A stretch of 64,000 nucleotides of DNA. Origin: Metellina segmentata (Eukaryota; Arthropoda; Arachnida; Araneae; Tetragnathidae). The position numbers and the translations under genes were made by a program. Below the pieces are notes generated by a model. That model had not been told where the DNA came from and did not search any database. It saw nothing but the letters and a program-made list of their open reading frames with translations. Location: the NCBI GenBank assembly GCA_947359465.1, contig OX375875.1, positions 12,472,538 to 12,536,537 on the forward strand. Direction: 5' to 3'. Positions 32,690 through 44,850 of the stretch are shown piece after piece (the stretch's first letter is position 1; every line of letters starts with the position of its first letter).

Positions 32690-32990
32690 AACGATATAGT
32701 GGATCGTAACCCAACAAGCAGTATGAGAAGCAGTAGTGGGTCCGAGCACATAACCAGTTAGTCTATAAAACTAACTAAAAGAAGGTTGACCAAACAAGCT
32801 TAAATAAAATAAAGTTTTTTATTAAACTTTAAACTAAAAACATATTTAAATAAAATAAAGAACGTTATCCGCCTAACAGACTGAGATAACGTGCCAGCAG
32901 TATCAACAAGATGGAATAGATCTGCCTCTCACAATCCATGCAGCAGTAGATCCACTTGTCTGCGTATATATATAGGTTAAGTAATTTACA
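32690..32990 (-). other. Possible LTR fragment
   Basis: On the minus strand an AATAAA-rich stretch (32805-32870) lies inside sequence ending TGTTGGGTTACGATCCACTA, which resembles the 3' end of some Gypsy LTRs. No second LTR, no target duplication and no internal region are seen. Weak call. Confidence 0.25.
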
Positions 32991-33961
32991 TAACCATACA
33001 TCTTCAACTTTCAATCAGCCAATCCCAAAAATATATCTTAAATTAGAATAAACGTGAAAGTTGAAGTGTAGGTTTGATCGTATAAATAAATGCTTAAAAA
33101 TGTATACAGTTGCAGAGATATAAAAAGTTAAGAAAGGTGGCGAGAAATTAGCACTTTGCCATAAATTGGTGCCAACTTCTAACAGTAATTAACTGTCCAT
33201 TTACAAATAGTTAAATGACAACACATTTCTGAATAGTTTGAAAAAGAATTTTTAAAGTTTTTTTGACAGTCAGTAAAATTAATAGGGTATCAATTTACGT
33301 TTGTTTAACGCTATTATAGGTGTCTAGGTTTTCTATACATCTACTTAGAAAGATTGAAGGGGCTAAATATATTTATTAGTGGTTAATAATTACATACAAG
33401 GAACGTCAGAGCATCAGAAGTAGGTCAGAACAAGACAGAGTGCGTCTCACCACTGACTAGCCAATCGCTACAAACTACAGATGGCGCTGGTGTCAAGGTC
33501 GAGAGGATAATATCCTACACTATACAACAATTTATTTTATGTTGCGTATTTTAATTTAGTTTACATTGTACCGCTCGGTATCGCACTCCCACACCCGGAA
33601 TTCAGATCAACCTCGATGCCAAAACAAGTCCTCAACACCTGCATTTCGGGTTCTCCGTGAGCAAACTGCATACGAGCCATCCCGAGATACCGATTTCCTT
33701 AACCTACACCTGGATGTCGAAAACACTTCAAAACCTTTCTTGCAGATGTCAGGTCTTTGAGTCAAATCTTAAAACCCCCTTCTTGACTTGGATGTGAACT
33801 AGATTCTGAAAAGACTTGTTCGGGAGATAACATTTGAGAGGAGCAGACGTATCGTCCAGACACTGATTTTGGAGTCAATGTCTTGGCTCTTAGGTGGCTA
33901 GATGCCAATTGCTGTAACCATGACTTTGTATTGCTGTAAATATTTAACTATACATAATATT
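32991..33961. other. No gene seen
   Basis: Unrecognised. The 64-codon frame at 33566 has no family signature. Confidence 0.45.
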
Positions 33962-34881
33962 CAAATTACATTAAATACATTAAAATATAATGTTACATTA
34001 CAAAACCAATTATACATTAAATAAATAATGTTACATTACAAAACCAATTATACATTAAATAAATAATGTTACATTACAAAACCAATTATACATTAAATAA
34101 ATAATGTTACATTACAAAACCAATTATACATTAAATAAATAATGTTACATTACAAAACTCAATTTGCATCAAACAAATTACATTAAATAAATAATGTTAC
34201 ATTACAATTATACAATAAACAAATTACATTAAATAAGTAATGTTACATTACAAAACAAATTACATGAAATAAATAATGTTACATTACAAACAAATTACAT
34301 TAAATAAATAATGTTACATTACAAACAAATTACATTAAATAAATAATGTTACATTACAAACAAATTACATTAAATAAATAATGTTACATTACAAAACAAA
34401 TTATACATTACATAAATAATGTTACATTACAAGACAAATTATACATTAAACAAATTGCATTAAATAAATAATGTTACATTACAAAACAAATTGCATTAAA
34501 TAAATAATGTTACATTACAAAACAAATTAGACATTAAACAAATTACATTAAATAAATAATGTTACATTACAAACAAATTACATTAAATAAATAATGTTAC
34601 ATTACAAAACAAATTATACATTACATAAATAATGTTACATTACAAGACAAATTATACATTAAACAAATTGCATTAGATAAATAATGTTGCATTACAAAAC
34701 AAATCAGACATTAAACTAAGTACATTAAATAAATAATGTTACAATACAAAACAAATTATACGTTAAACAAATTACATTAAATAAATAATGTTACATTACA
34801 ATACAAATTATATATTAAATAAATAATGTTACATTACAATACAAATTATATATTAAACAAATTACATTAAATAAATAATGT
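33962..34881. repeat. AT-rich tandem array, 35-38-bp units
   Basis: About 25 units of AAATTACATTAAATAAATAA followed by TGTTACATTACAAAAC. Some units carry an extra TATAC. The 38-bp form is repeated without change several times near the left end (34000-34150), and units become more varied rightward. Confidence 0.95.
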
Positions 34882-36350
34882 TTAAATTTAATCAGTTGTA
34901 CACCTAATTGGTAGATGACGTTACAACATTAACTTTTAGGTGTAGAGTTAAACTTGATTTGTACGAAAGTACTTTTATTAATTTTAATAAGTGCAGTCCT
35001 TCAAACCGACGTGACAGAAAGCTTTAAGAAAATAAATAATTCATAAGTGTGTGAAAAAATAGTTTTAATTTGAAAAAACATTTTCAAATCCGATCTCAAA
35101 TTCATGAAAATATTAGTATTTTAAATTGATTACAGTTCGAAAACAACTCATTTTCATAAAAAAAATTGCTCTTCAAGCTATAAACTTAAATTGCACAACT
35201 CGATCTCTTGTTCTCAATCTCTTTTAAAAGTAATTAGTATTTCTCTCTTAAATTACTAATCACATTGAAATTCTTAAAAATAAAGTTTGCAAACGTCTGT
35301 TTTTATTTCACCTTCCCGCATTATAATTAATAAACCTGATCTTCAATTTTTATGTATCTAATACATAAAACACACAAAAAAATCCAAATTATAAAACAGA
35401 AAAACAAAACGAAAGTTTTTATATACACCAACCAAACAAACAGATCCAAAAAATGTTTCCTCAGAAAAAATTTGAACCGCACCGAAAATCAGATAGTATT
35501 GAAAACATTTTACCCTTAGAATACTTGTATGTAAAAATGCTTTCCAGCACAAATTTCTTAGTTCTTTTCTTGTTAGTAAAACTTTTTTTCTAAGAAAGTA
35601 GGAAGTAAAATGCCGGAAGTCGAGGAAGTTTTTTAAGCAAAGAGCACATATTTACGAAAAGTACTTTTTGCGGTTCATTACTTCATGATTAAATGTGAGT
35701 TTTTGCAACGCTCAAGGGAGAAGCGGAGTTTGTATTCAGACAAATTAAGCGTCTGTTTTTTTTTTTTAGTCTCCGTTTTCAACATGAGAAATGAGGCGAA
35801 AGTGACAAATTAACCAGGACACTATAATTCTATTAGTTTATTGTTCCCTTTTTGTAATTCATGAAGCACACTACCACAGTTGACTCATCGTACAGGATTG
35901 ATCATAAATAAAGAGGTTTAAAAATAGTTAACAAACTTACTTTTACGTATTGATCTTTTACTGAGATTTAAAACTCCTTGTGGTAGTTGTCATGAGACGA
36001 TGTGTCTCATCAGTAGCAAAACTGATCATGAGTTCGGCTTTTAAATATTTTGCTTATCCTTTTTTTAGCCCCTAATGTAGATAGAAATCCGTATTTAGTG
36101 GTTTTTTTTAGCAATTTTCAACCAAAAAAACCCGAATTTATTTTGCATGTTTTTGCACAATTGGGAACCATTTTGCATATTTGTAGTTTTTTGCATGGTT
36201 TGTGCATATTTGAACCATTTTTCCTATTTTCAAATATTTTTTCAAAAAAATAATTTGCTTTCTTCTAAAGAACTTTGCTCAGTGTGGTGGGAAAGTAGAT
36301 TTTCACATTTCAGGTCACATTTTTCCATATTGATCCCAGCTCTACTGATC
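34882..36350. other. No gene seen; AT-rich
   Basis: At 36130-36240 the word TTTTGCA(T) recurs several times, like the subterminal repeats of some hAT elements, but no ends or coding sequence are seen. Confidence 0.4.
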
Positions 36351-36917
36351 ATATCTTGATGCACGAGATATCTCGTCATTTTAAAAAACTGTCCAGATCT
36401 TGATTTCGTCGACATACAAAACCGTCGATATCTTGATGACGTGATATCTTGCCATTAGAAAATTTGTTCAGAACTTGATGACGAGAAATCTCGTCATTAG
36501 CAAAATTGTTGAGATCTTGATGACGAGGTATCTCGTCATTAGCAAAAATGTCCGGATCTTGATGACAAGATATCTCGGTATTAGCAAAATTGTTTAAACC
36601 TTGATGACGAAATATCTCGTCATTAGTAAAATTGTTCGAATCTTGATGACGAGATATCTCGTCATTATGAAAATTGTTCAGATCTTGATGACGAGATATC
36701 TCATGATTAGCAAAATTGTTCAAACCTTAATGACGAAATATCTCGTTATTAACAAAATTGTTCAGATCTTATGACGAGATACATTGTCATTAGCAAAATA
36801 TTTCAGTACCCGATGACCAGGTATCTCGTCATAAGTAAAATTGTTCAGAGCTTGATGACGAGATATCTCGGCATTAGCAAAATTGTTCAGATCTTGATGA
36901 CGAGATACCTTGTCGAA
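36351..36917. repeat. Palindromic 42-bp minisatellite, locus 4 (largest array)
   Basis: About 13 units of 42 bp, each with a GACGAGATATCTCGTC palindrome and an AGATCTTGATG half. Because 42 is divisible by three, the minus strand (36376-36723) stays open and reads a 14-residue repeat, NNFANDEISRHQDL. The plus strand at 36771-36959 also stays open. I regard these frames as products of the period, not genes. Confidence 0.95.
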
Positions 36918-36984
36918 ACCTCTTGGAGATTTATATTGCTAGATTTGAAACCATTTTAAGGTCTTGTGTAAGGTAAGGTCATTT

Positions 36985-37170
36985 TTTCTTGTTTGTTATG
37001 GGTTTTCTTTATGACACAATAGTTCTATTTGGCCATGCTGCAGCAAACACAAGCCATACAATATCAAGTAATAAACAGATACACAAAATGTCGGTTTTAC
37101 TGACAGATAAAACAAAGAAGCATCCAAGTAGGAATGGACCTGACGGGAATAGAACCTCCGGCTCCTACTT
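36985..37170 (-). mobile_element. tRNA-derived SINE, family D, copy 2 (partial)
   Basis: It matches the reverse complement of the 14822-15045 SINE: GGCCATGCTGCAGCAAACAC, AAACAAAGAAGCATCCAAGT and GGGAATAGAACCTCC (degenerate B box). The 5' end is missing. Confidence 0.6.
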
Positions 37171-38214
37171 TAGATTTCTGAACATCATAGAATCTACAAA
37201 GGAGTTCTTGGCCAATAAAATGTGCAAAGCTTATGATAAAAATATTTAAATCTATATATTTCATTAAAGTATGTGGCACTCATATCGTCGTTGCTTGTGT
37301 CTTGTAGAAAGGCAACAACGTATGTAAGCAATATAAAATCGACCGTTACTGTGTTCGTAAGCCAATTTTGCAGCTTGGTTTAAACATGTTTGGTTTACAC
37401 TATGGAGCTGCATAATACTTCCAAAATTACGCCGATCTCGCCACTCGAATGAATTTATGATCACAGATATGCTTTATCTTCAGGAAGTATGAACTGGTAA
37501 CATTTAGTTATTGTATTAACATGACCAAATGCTGCATGTGTGATAAGAAAAAGCGAAAAATATATTGCTTTAAACACGAGGTACAAAATATAAAATATAC
37601 CTACAGGAAATAAAATATAATAAAATACTGAATCTGAGCAAATTTCAAACGAAATGCTTCCGGGCCTAATTTTAATATTTTAAGTAACAAATAGTTTACA
37701 TAAATATAGTTTGCAACCAACTATACAAGTATAGCTGTACAACATCGGTAGGAAGCAAAGTGATACTGTATGTGGCTTAACTTTATCAATTTTCAGTCTT
37801 GTTGCTTGACTCTCAAGCATGACACGGTAAAGATTAATATCATTTCATTCCACAAACTTTTAAACAAATTAATTGTGATTACCATGTGACTTTCCATTCA
37901 CTCCACTGTTCTTAAAAGATGAAAACTTAGAGTTATTTGATAACTTGGTCCTCATTTTCTCTAATTCATGTTCCTTTTTCATTTTTTAAAATTTCCTTCT
38001 TTTCTCAATTCGAGTTTGCATTATTGTTCCAAGCATTGGTTTTACAAATTCTTCATAAACCTATGTTTTCAAAAATCCTTGACAAGCACGAACTCTCGTC
38101 CTATTCCATCCTTTGGACACAAATTTCATCTTACTAGTTATGTGCATGTTTTTTTTTTGTGTGGTTTTTAACACTCAAGTGTTTAAACAAGTGAAAATGT
38201 AAACAAATAATTAG
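37171..38214. other. No gene seen
   Basis: Unrecognised AT-rich DNA before the CT-embedded array. Confidence 0.45.
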
Positions 38215-39285
38215 GCAAAGTGATATTTACACTATCAACATAATCCTTTTAATTCAACTTGCATATGCACAACCGGCCATTAAATGACTGCTTAAAAGCA
38301 AACTACTTTCTACAATTGTGTAGGTAAATTACGATTGAAATAAATATTATGCTCGCACCCTCTCTACTCTCTGTCTCTCTCTTTCAATCTCCCTCCCTCT
38401 CACTTCTTCTTCTCTCGACTTAAAATAATATTTATCCTATCAACATAGTCATATTAATTGCACTGGCATGCACAACCGTCATTAAATGACTACATTAAAG
38501 CATACCACTTTTCTACAATTGTGAAGAATTAAGATTTAAAAATAAATATTATGCTCTCGCACTCTCTCTCTCTCTCTCTCTTTATATTTCCCTCTCTCTT
38601 TATCTTTCTCTATTTCCTTCTCTCTATCTCTCTCTCTTTCTATTTCCCTCTCTCTCTCTCTCTTTATATTTCCCTCTCTCCATCTCTCTTTATCTTTCTC
38701 TATTTCCTTCTCTCAATCTCTCTCTCTCTCTCTCAACTCAAAATAATATTTACCCTATCAACATAGTCATATTAATTGCACTGACATGTACAAACGTCAT
38801 TGAATGACTACATTAAAGCAAACCACTTTTCTACAACTGTGAAGAATTAAGATTTTAAAATAAATATTATGCTCTCACTCACTCTCTCTTTCTCTTTCTC
38901 TATTTCCCTCTCTCAACTCAAAATAATATTTACCCTATCAACATAGTCATATTGATTACAATGTCATGCACAACCGTCATTAAATGACTACATTAAAGCA
39001 TACCACCTTTCTACAATTGTGAATAATTAATATAAAAAAATAGAGTATGCTCTCACACTCTCTCTTTCTCTTTATCTTTCTCTATTTCCCTCTCTCCATC
39101 TCTGTCTCTCTTTCTATTTCCCTCTCTCTCTCTCAACTCAAAATAATATTTACCCTATCAACATAGTCATATTGATTACAATGTCATGCACAAACGACAT
39201 CAAATGACTGCATTACAGCATACCACTTTTCTACAATTATGAAGGTGAATTAAGATTAAAATAAATATTATCTCTATATACCCCA
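38215..39285. repeat. Tandem array with embedded (CT)n microsatellites, five units
   Basis: Units start near 38222, 38425, 38740, 38921 and 39139 with TATTTACCCTATCAACATAG. Each goes through CATTAAATGACTACATTAAAG and CTACAATTGTGAAG to AAATAAATATTATGCTC, and then into a CT-rich run of variable length. The unit core is about 150 bp; the CT part varies from about 30 to 180 bp. A Ser/Leu-rich frame at 38551-38766 is the translated CT run. Confidence 0.9.
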
Positions 39286-41054
39286 TACCCTTCTCTATCT
39301 GTATTAATATTCACTAAATTTAGAATGAGGTGGCATTTAAAACCTAATGAGATAAAATAATACACTGAATTTAAACAAATCTGATTGTTTGAATTTCATA
39401 AATATGGTATTACATAGTCATTATCTAATGATAGTCGAATATAGTCCTTATTTAGTGATATTTAAAAAAAGTTATATAATCTCTCTCTCTCTCAATTTTG
39501 TTTTTAACTTTTGGTTAACCATTTAGAAAGCTTTGTCACTTAAAAACAAATGCGTGATGTGCATCCCCTTTTATTTCTAAGTACTGTACAATTTTTCCCT
39601 ATTCACTTGTCATGTTGTATCGGGTTGCTATTGTAATTGGAAATACAAATATTATAATTATGCTTCAAAAATAACACATTTAATACAATATAATTGAATA
39701 TTTTCTAGATTAATTGGAGGAAAATAAACTGTGTGTGCAAAAGTTTTTTCAAAAAGGGACATTTTAAACTCAAATTAAAATATTTCGGTAGAGATTGAAA
39801 CTTTATTAAAATTTTATTTTACAAAGCTTCGTATTGTTCAGTCGTCCAACATCTTGTAAACAATGTTTCCACATGTTTGTTTCTATTTCATTACAAAATA
39901 TGGCCCATGAAAAATTCACCGATGAAATTAATTCTAAAAGCCTTTTTAAAATGATCAAAAAATGCAAACTTTTATGTATTTTTTTAGTCGCATGATTTCT
40001 AATGCTGTAAGAGTTGTTCAAATAGAGTAAACATGTTTTTGAAAGGGTTGGGTTTCAAAATTTGTTATATGTGTTTGTTAAGATCTCTTCACCGCTTTTG
40101 TGATTATGTTAAAGGTTTATAATTTAAAGAGAAGTATTAAAATGGTAGAGCTCTGTTGCTTATTACCTACTATCAGTCAATGCAAAAAAAAATTTCATAA
40201 GAAATTTCTCAATTAAAAAATTCAAATACGATATTTATTTCTGTCATTGTCCACAGGAAAAATAATTAAATATTAAATAATGAATTATTTTCTTTTTTAA
40301 TTTAAACTTTGTGTGTTCCATTTTTATCTGTATACTTCAAATTTTTCAACGTTCATAATTTATCTCTGTATTTAAAATACGATTCGCGTATGACACGCCC
40401 TTGTAAATAGCAAAATAGAAGCGAAGAAAGTTTACGAAGTACAAACATATTCTTCGACATATAGATAGATCAACAAATCGAAAGACAAGTACAAACAAAT
40501 ACAACATTTCCACAGTGAGGACCGATGTATTGACAGATTTAAAAATGAATTATGTGCACCTTGGACTTGCAGAAGAAGGGCTATTACGGATCTTTCTACA
40601 ACATCAAGAACTTTAGATCATTAATCTAGGTGAGTAGCACAACAACCTGAGTCGACGCGTACAGTTCGGCGTCATCTGCAGCGGCGGGGAGTTTTTTTCT
40701 AGGTCGACTGCTACGACTATATTTGATTCTACTACACAAGCATCTCCGCCACAAACTGCATAACAACCCTATCATTAGATGTGTCAAACACGTCTAATCG
40801 TGATCGTCCAACGATTGGCATACCACAGACATCCGATTAACGTTGGCAACGTTTCCTGTGCGTCAACATACAAATAATACAGATTCATGTGTCGCGTATG
40901 TTAGCGAAATAGTACATAGTCCCTACCCAAATTAATAGACTACATTTTTGCTTTAGAAGCAACAAAAGGTTTCTTGTTTGAATATTAACAAGCTTAATAG
41001 TTATCAGTTATTATCTTTAAGTATTAAAACACAAAAATATAAAGGTTGGTAAAT
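39286..41054. other. No gene seen; AT-rich
   Basis: No element recognised. Confidence 0.45.
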
Positions 41055-41125
41055 AGTTTAATTAACGTCGTATTGGAAAAACACGACGTGCTACTTATGA
41101 CTGTCCGCGATTAAACCCCCAAGGG
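41055..41125 (-). repeat. SINE-A tail fragment
   Basis: TTTAATTAACGTCGTATTGG then AAACCCCCAAGGGAA, a reverse-complement SINE-A end. Confidence 0.6.
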
Positions 41126-41203
41126 AACACGGTAATATAAAAGCTTATGAAAATATTTCCTAGGGGACAAATGTGTGTGTTATTAATCACAGTGTGTCAC
41201 CAT

Positions 41204-42095
41204 TAGTTAAAAAACATACCTGAAAACTTTTTTCAATTGCTTTATTTCTTTCGGTACTATGTATCATGTCCACACGCTGACTCACTAATCGCAACAATAA
41301 AGCGTTCATTTTTTTTGTACAGAAAACAATGGTACTTTGTAAATACAAAATAATTTTTGGAATTTGACGGTATTATGCCTTAAAACAACAAAACGGTATT
41401 AAGGACAGAATGAGTGTCGTCGGAATGGACATGATACATAGTACCGTAAGACAGCTTAAGTATAAAACTTAACAAGACAAAGATCTTAGACAAAGATCTT
41501 AGTTAAAAAACATACCTGAAAACTTTTTTCAATTGCTTTATTTCTTTCGGTACTATGTATCATGTCCACACGCTGACTCACTAATCGCAACAATAAAGCG
41601 TTCATTTTTTTTTTACAGAAAACAATGGTACTTTGTAAATACAAAATAATTTTTGGAATTTGACGGTATTATGCCTTAAAACAACAAAACGGTATTAAGG
41701 ACAGAATGAGTGTCGTCGGAATGGACATGATACATAGTACCGTAAGACAGCTTAAGTATAAAAAAAACTTAACAAGACAAAGATCTACAAAGATCTTAGA
41801 CAAAGATCTTAGTTAAAAAACATACCTGAAAACTTTTTTCAATTGCTTTATTTCTTTCGGTACTATGTATCATGTCCACACGCTGACTCACTAATCGCAA
41901 CAATAAAGCGTTCATTTTTTTTTTACTGAAAACAATGGTACTTTGTAAATACAAAATAATTTTTGGAATTTGACGGTATTATGCCTTAAAACAACAAAAC
42001 GGTATTAAGGACAGAATGAGTGTCGTCGGAATGGACATGATACATAGTACCGTAAGACAGCTTAAGTATAAAACTTAACAAGACAAAGATCTACA
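41204..42095. repeat. Near-identical tandem triplication, 295-310-bp unit
   Basis: Copies begin at about 41204, 41499 and 41809 with TAGTTAAAAAACATACCTG and end with AGACAAAGATCT. They differ by only a few bases plus a small AAGATCTTAGAC variation at the joints. Each unit contains an inverted repeat, CGGTACTATGTATCATGTCC near its start and GGACATGATACATAGTACCG near its end. A unit could therefore fold, or the array may derive from a small palindromic element. Confidence 0.95.
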
Positions 42096-42717
42096 GGACA
42101 GTTATTTGTTACACCTTCTAATTTCTCCTACTTCACACTTTCATTCTATTTTTAAACCATAAAAGAGCTTCAAGAATAACGGAGTAATTCCGTAAACAAT
42201 AAAATGCACCTAGGTGTATACTTACGATTTGAAATTATAACCTTTGTATGAGAACACGGCGTCGTTTGAACGGAGAAGTGAGTTGGTGTTGAGTGTAATG
42301 CCATATTTGAGTTATTCTATGCACGCGATTTTCTACTTCTGGTTAAAAGCCGTAATTAGAACCAACATGCTTATGCTCTTGAAGGTAATATTTAAAGTGC
42401 TGTGTAAGTTTATAGAATGTTCTAGTAAATATTTTAAGACTATGTTCCGATTTGCAGACTTCTTGTGTCACGCTCTTCCAGCATTAACCTACAGGGAAGG
42501 AATATTTGACAAACACAGCAACGAACAAAATTTATAAATTGTAAGTTGGTTCTTTACCCTTCATTGTTATCCCCCTTTTTGGCACAACAAACAGTAAGTT
42601 AGAGAAGAGATACAAGTCAGTATATTAGTGTAATCTAAGAAATAAACTTTTAATAAAATTTGGATTCGTATGCTGTTAAAAACTTAAAATTTAATTTTGC
42701 TTAAACCTCCTATTTAG
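42096..42717. other. No recognised gene
   Basis: A 97-codon plus frame at 42244-42537 reads MYENTASFERRSELVLSVMP.. with a hydrophobic stretch and many Cys. It matches nothing I know, is isolated, and is not long enough to stand out in sequence full of TEs. Confidence 0.4.
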
Positions 42718-43180
42718 GTTTCGACAAGATATCTCGTTTTTAAGATCTGACTATTTTTCTAATGACGGGTTATCTCGTCAACAAGATATGGCTAGTTTTT
42801 CTAATGACGTGTTATCTTGTTATCAAGATCTGACTAATTTTTCAATTAAGGGTTATCTCGTCAACAAGACATGGCTAGTTTTTCTAATGACGTGTTATCT
42901 TGTTATCAAGATATAACTATTTCTTATAATGACGGGTTATCTCTTCATCAAGATCTGACTAGCTTTTCTTTTAACGGGTTATCTTGTCATCAAGATCTGA
43001 CTAATTTTTCTAACATCGGGTTACCTCGTCATCCAGATCTGACTAATTTTTCTAATATCGGGTAACATCGTCATCAAGATTTGACTAATTTTTCTAATAT
43101 CGAGTTACCTCGTCATCAAGATCTGACTAACTTTTCTAATGACGGGTTATCTCGTCATCGAGGTTTGATCACTTTAAACC
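42718..43180. repeat. Palindromic 42-bp minisatellite, locus 5
   Basis: About 11 units of 42 bp: TAATGACGGGTTATCTCGTC then ATCAAGATCTGACTAATTTTTC. The plus frame at 42871-43065 reads the same 14-residue repeat as locus 4 on the other strand (LTNFSNDGLSRHQD). Here the palindrome is often broken to GACGGGTTATCTCGTC. Confidence 0.95.
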
Positions 43181-43419
43181 TAATATAATGAATGACTAGA
43201 TATCTCGTTGAGCCATCCACCTGAAGGGTTAAATTTGCAGTTTCAGAATATTTTAACGTAAGATTTATGAAAATGCATGCCAATTAATATGACAATATAC
43301 TTTTGAAGAAAATCGATTTAAATACACTAAATAACCACACAATCGAATAAATAGTATTTTATTTAATCCAAGATATTATAATATTCCGTGATACATATAG
43401 TTCAGTCAGTAGATACATT

Positions 43420-44850
43420 GTACCTTGCAAAAGATGGAGAAGAAGTTTTTTTTTTTTTGTACTTGAAAAAATTTGTGCCAACGTGAAAAAACCAAGTTAT
43501 CTAAATTTTACGCCCTAAAAACCACGAAATTTCGTGGTTTTTTTTTTGAGATAGCTCAAAAACGGTCCATTTTAGGGATAATTCTACAATATAAAGTTTT
43601 AAAGAGGATTAAAAGTTTTCCCTATATTTTTTACTATTAAAAGATTTTTGTAGCGCAAACAGTAAGCTTGCTGCAGCTTCTTGAAAATAGACAAATTTTC
43701 TCAAATTCGTAAGAAAACGCATTAACGCCTTATAAATAACGCACATTAATTATTAAAATTTGCTAGAACCTTTATTTTCAGAAAGTTTAGCGGCTTTTAA
43801 TGTTGCTCCTTTCCCTTTTTTATTACTCTTTCTTTCGCCCCCCCCCTCCCCGTCCTCGCACTGACAGTTTCTTTCCTGACAACAGCAGTCTTCTTTTGAC
43901 TCCAATAACAGCCGATGGTGTCAGTGTTGGGATTTGTGAAAGCCACTCCAGCAGTTTAAGTGAGTCACTTCTATCTCTGTCGATACGAGAACTTCACGTG
44001 TCCACATGTTCTTCTGATGTTTCATAATGGATGTCACAGAAATTTTCAATTTCATCACAAACGTTCTGCATGTCTATCATTACCAGAACGCTCCCTGAAA
44101 ATCATCTCCCACGTGTAATCCCTCCACGGGATTTCATTTATTTCATAAGTGTCTGATCAATGGTTTGATCTGACCTAACGTCCACACCAGCACTTCATAG
44201 AGCGTCTTGTGGTAAACTTCCCTTTGGTGGTAAAATCGTGAAATTCAGTTGGGTCCATTGATTGTTATAGCTTCAACATGTCCTGGAGGTAGAGGTGCCC
44301 ACTTTTAGTGTATAAGAAATGTCCAGCTGCTTAGAAAATGGTAGTGATTTTTGAACGGTGTCAAGATGAAACTTCCAGTTGCCTGTACACTCAGCCTCGA
44401 TAAATTGTTTTAGAAGTTTTATACGAAAGTTTTGCAACAATATCTCTCAGAGGGGTAGTATTAGCGCAGACTGTGAGTATAATGCCTTCATCTCATGTAT
44501 TAAGCATATGTGCAAGTTCAGAACGCTCACAATCAGTAACTTCAATTGCTGTTGAGAAAAAATGCCGACTTTCAAGAAGCTGTAACGCGTTTGCTATTCG
44601 TACTACAAAAAAGTTGTAAGGATGAAAATTGTAGGAAATTTAATCCTCTTTAAACTTTATATAACAAAAGTATCGCTAAATTCAACCATTTCTGAGATTT
44701 ATCGAAAAAACTCAAAAAAGTAGTAAATGTTTGTGGTTTTTCGACAGCCAAAAATTTATTCGGGGGCGGTCATGTTGAATATCTTGGTTTTTTCATATTG
44801 GTATTAATATGTATAAATTAAAAAAAAATCTTCTACCCCACCTTTAGCAA
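43420..44850 (-). mobile_element. Long-TIR DNA element, family unassigned
   Basis: The left 300 bp and the reverse complement of the right 300 bp align: CCTTGCAAAAGATGG versus CCTTGCTAAAGGTGG, then GAAAAAACCAAG, ATATAAAGTTTTAAAGAGGA and GCTTCTTGAAA..TTTTCTC in the same order. Identity is about 60-65%. The total of about 1.4 kb contains a degraded minus-strand coding fragment. No clear target duplication is seen. Confidence 0.6.
44030..44580 (-). pseudogene. Degraded coding fragment of an unassigned repetitive protein
   Basis: On the minus strand a readable stretch gives AIEVTDCERSELAHML, then, after stops, DPTEFHDFTTKGKFTTRRS, CWCG, and DYTWEMIFRERS. It resembles multi-copy invertebrate proteins of unknown function that I recall with an 'FTTKG-FT-RRSD-W-G' block followed by 'GLTRGRG'. 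At least five stops or frameshifts interrupt it. It sits centrally in the long-TIR element and may be part of its transposase or an accessory protein. The resemblance is from memory and tentative. Confidence 0.4.

Noticed and set aside
36376..36723. 115-codon minus frame with a 14-residue repeat, possible repeat protein
   Set aside because: The 42-bp DNA period is divisible by three and has few stops, so long frames appear on both strands. Other loci of the same repeat are broken. No start context or flanking gene features.
38551..38766. Ser/Leu/Phe-rich 71-codon frame resembling a membrane peptide
   Set aside because: Translation of a CT-rich microsatellite.
42244..42537. 97-codon frame as a small gene
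   Set aside because: No motif, no homologue recognised and no neighbouring exon-like sequence; length is not exceptional for this composition.
42871..43065. Plus frame reading the same 14-residue repeat
   Set aside because: A by-product of the minisatellite at locus 5, ending after five units.
36351..43180. Regular repeats as a CRISPR-like array
   Set aside because: Units are contiguous and diverged with no unique spacers, no cas genes, and the genome is eukaryotic.
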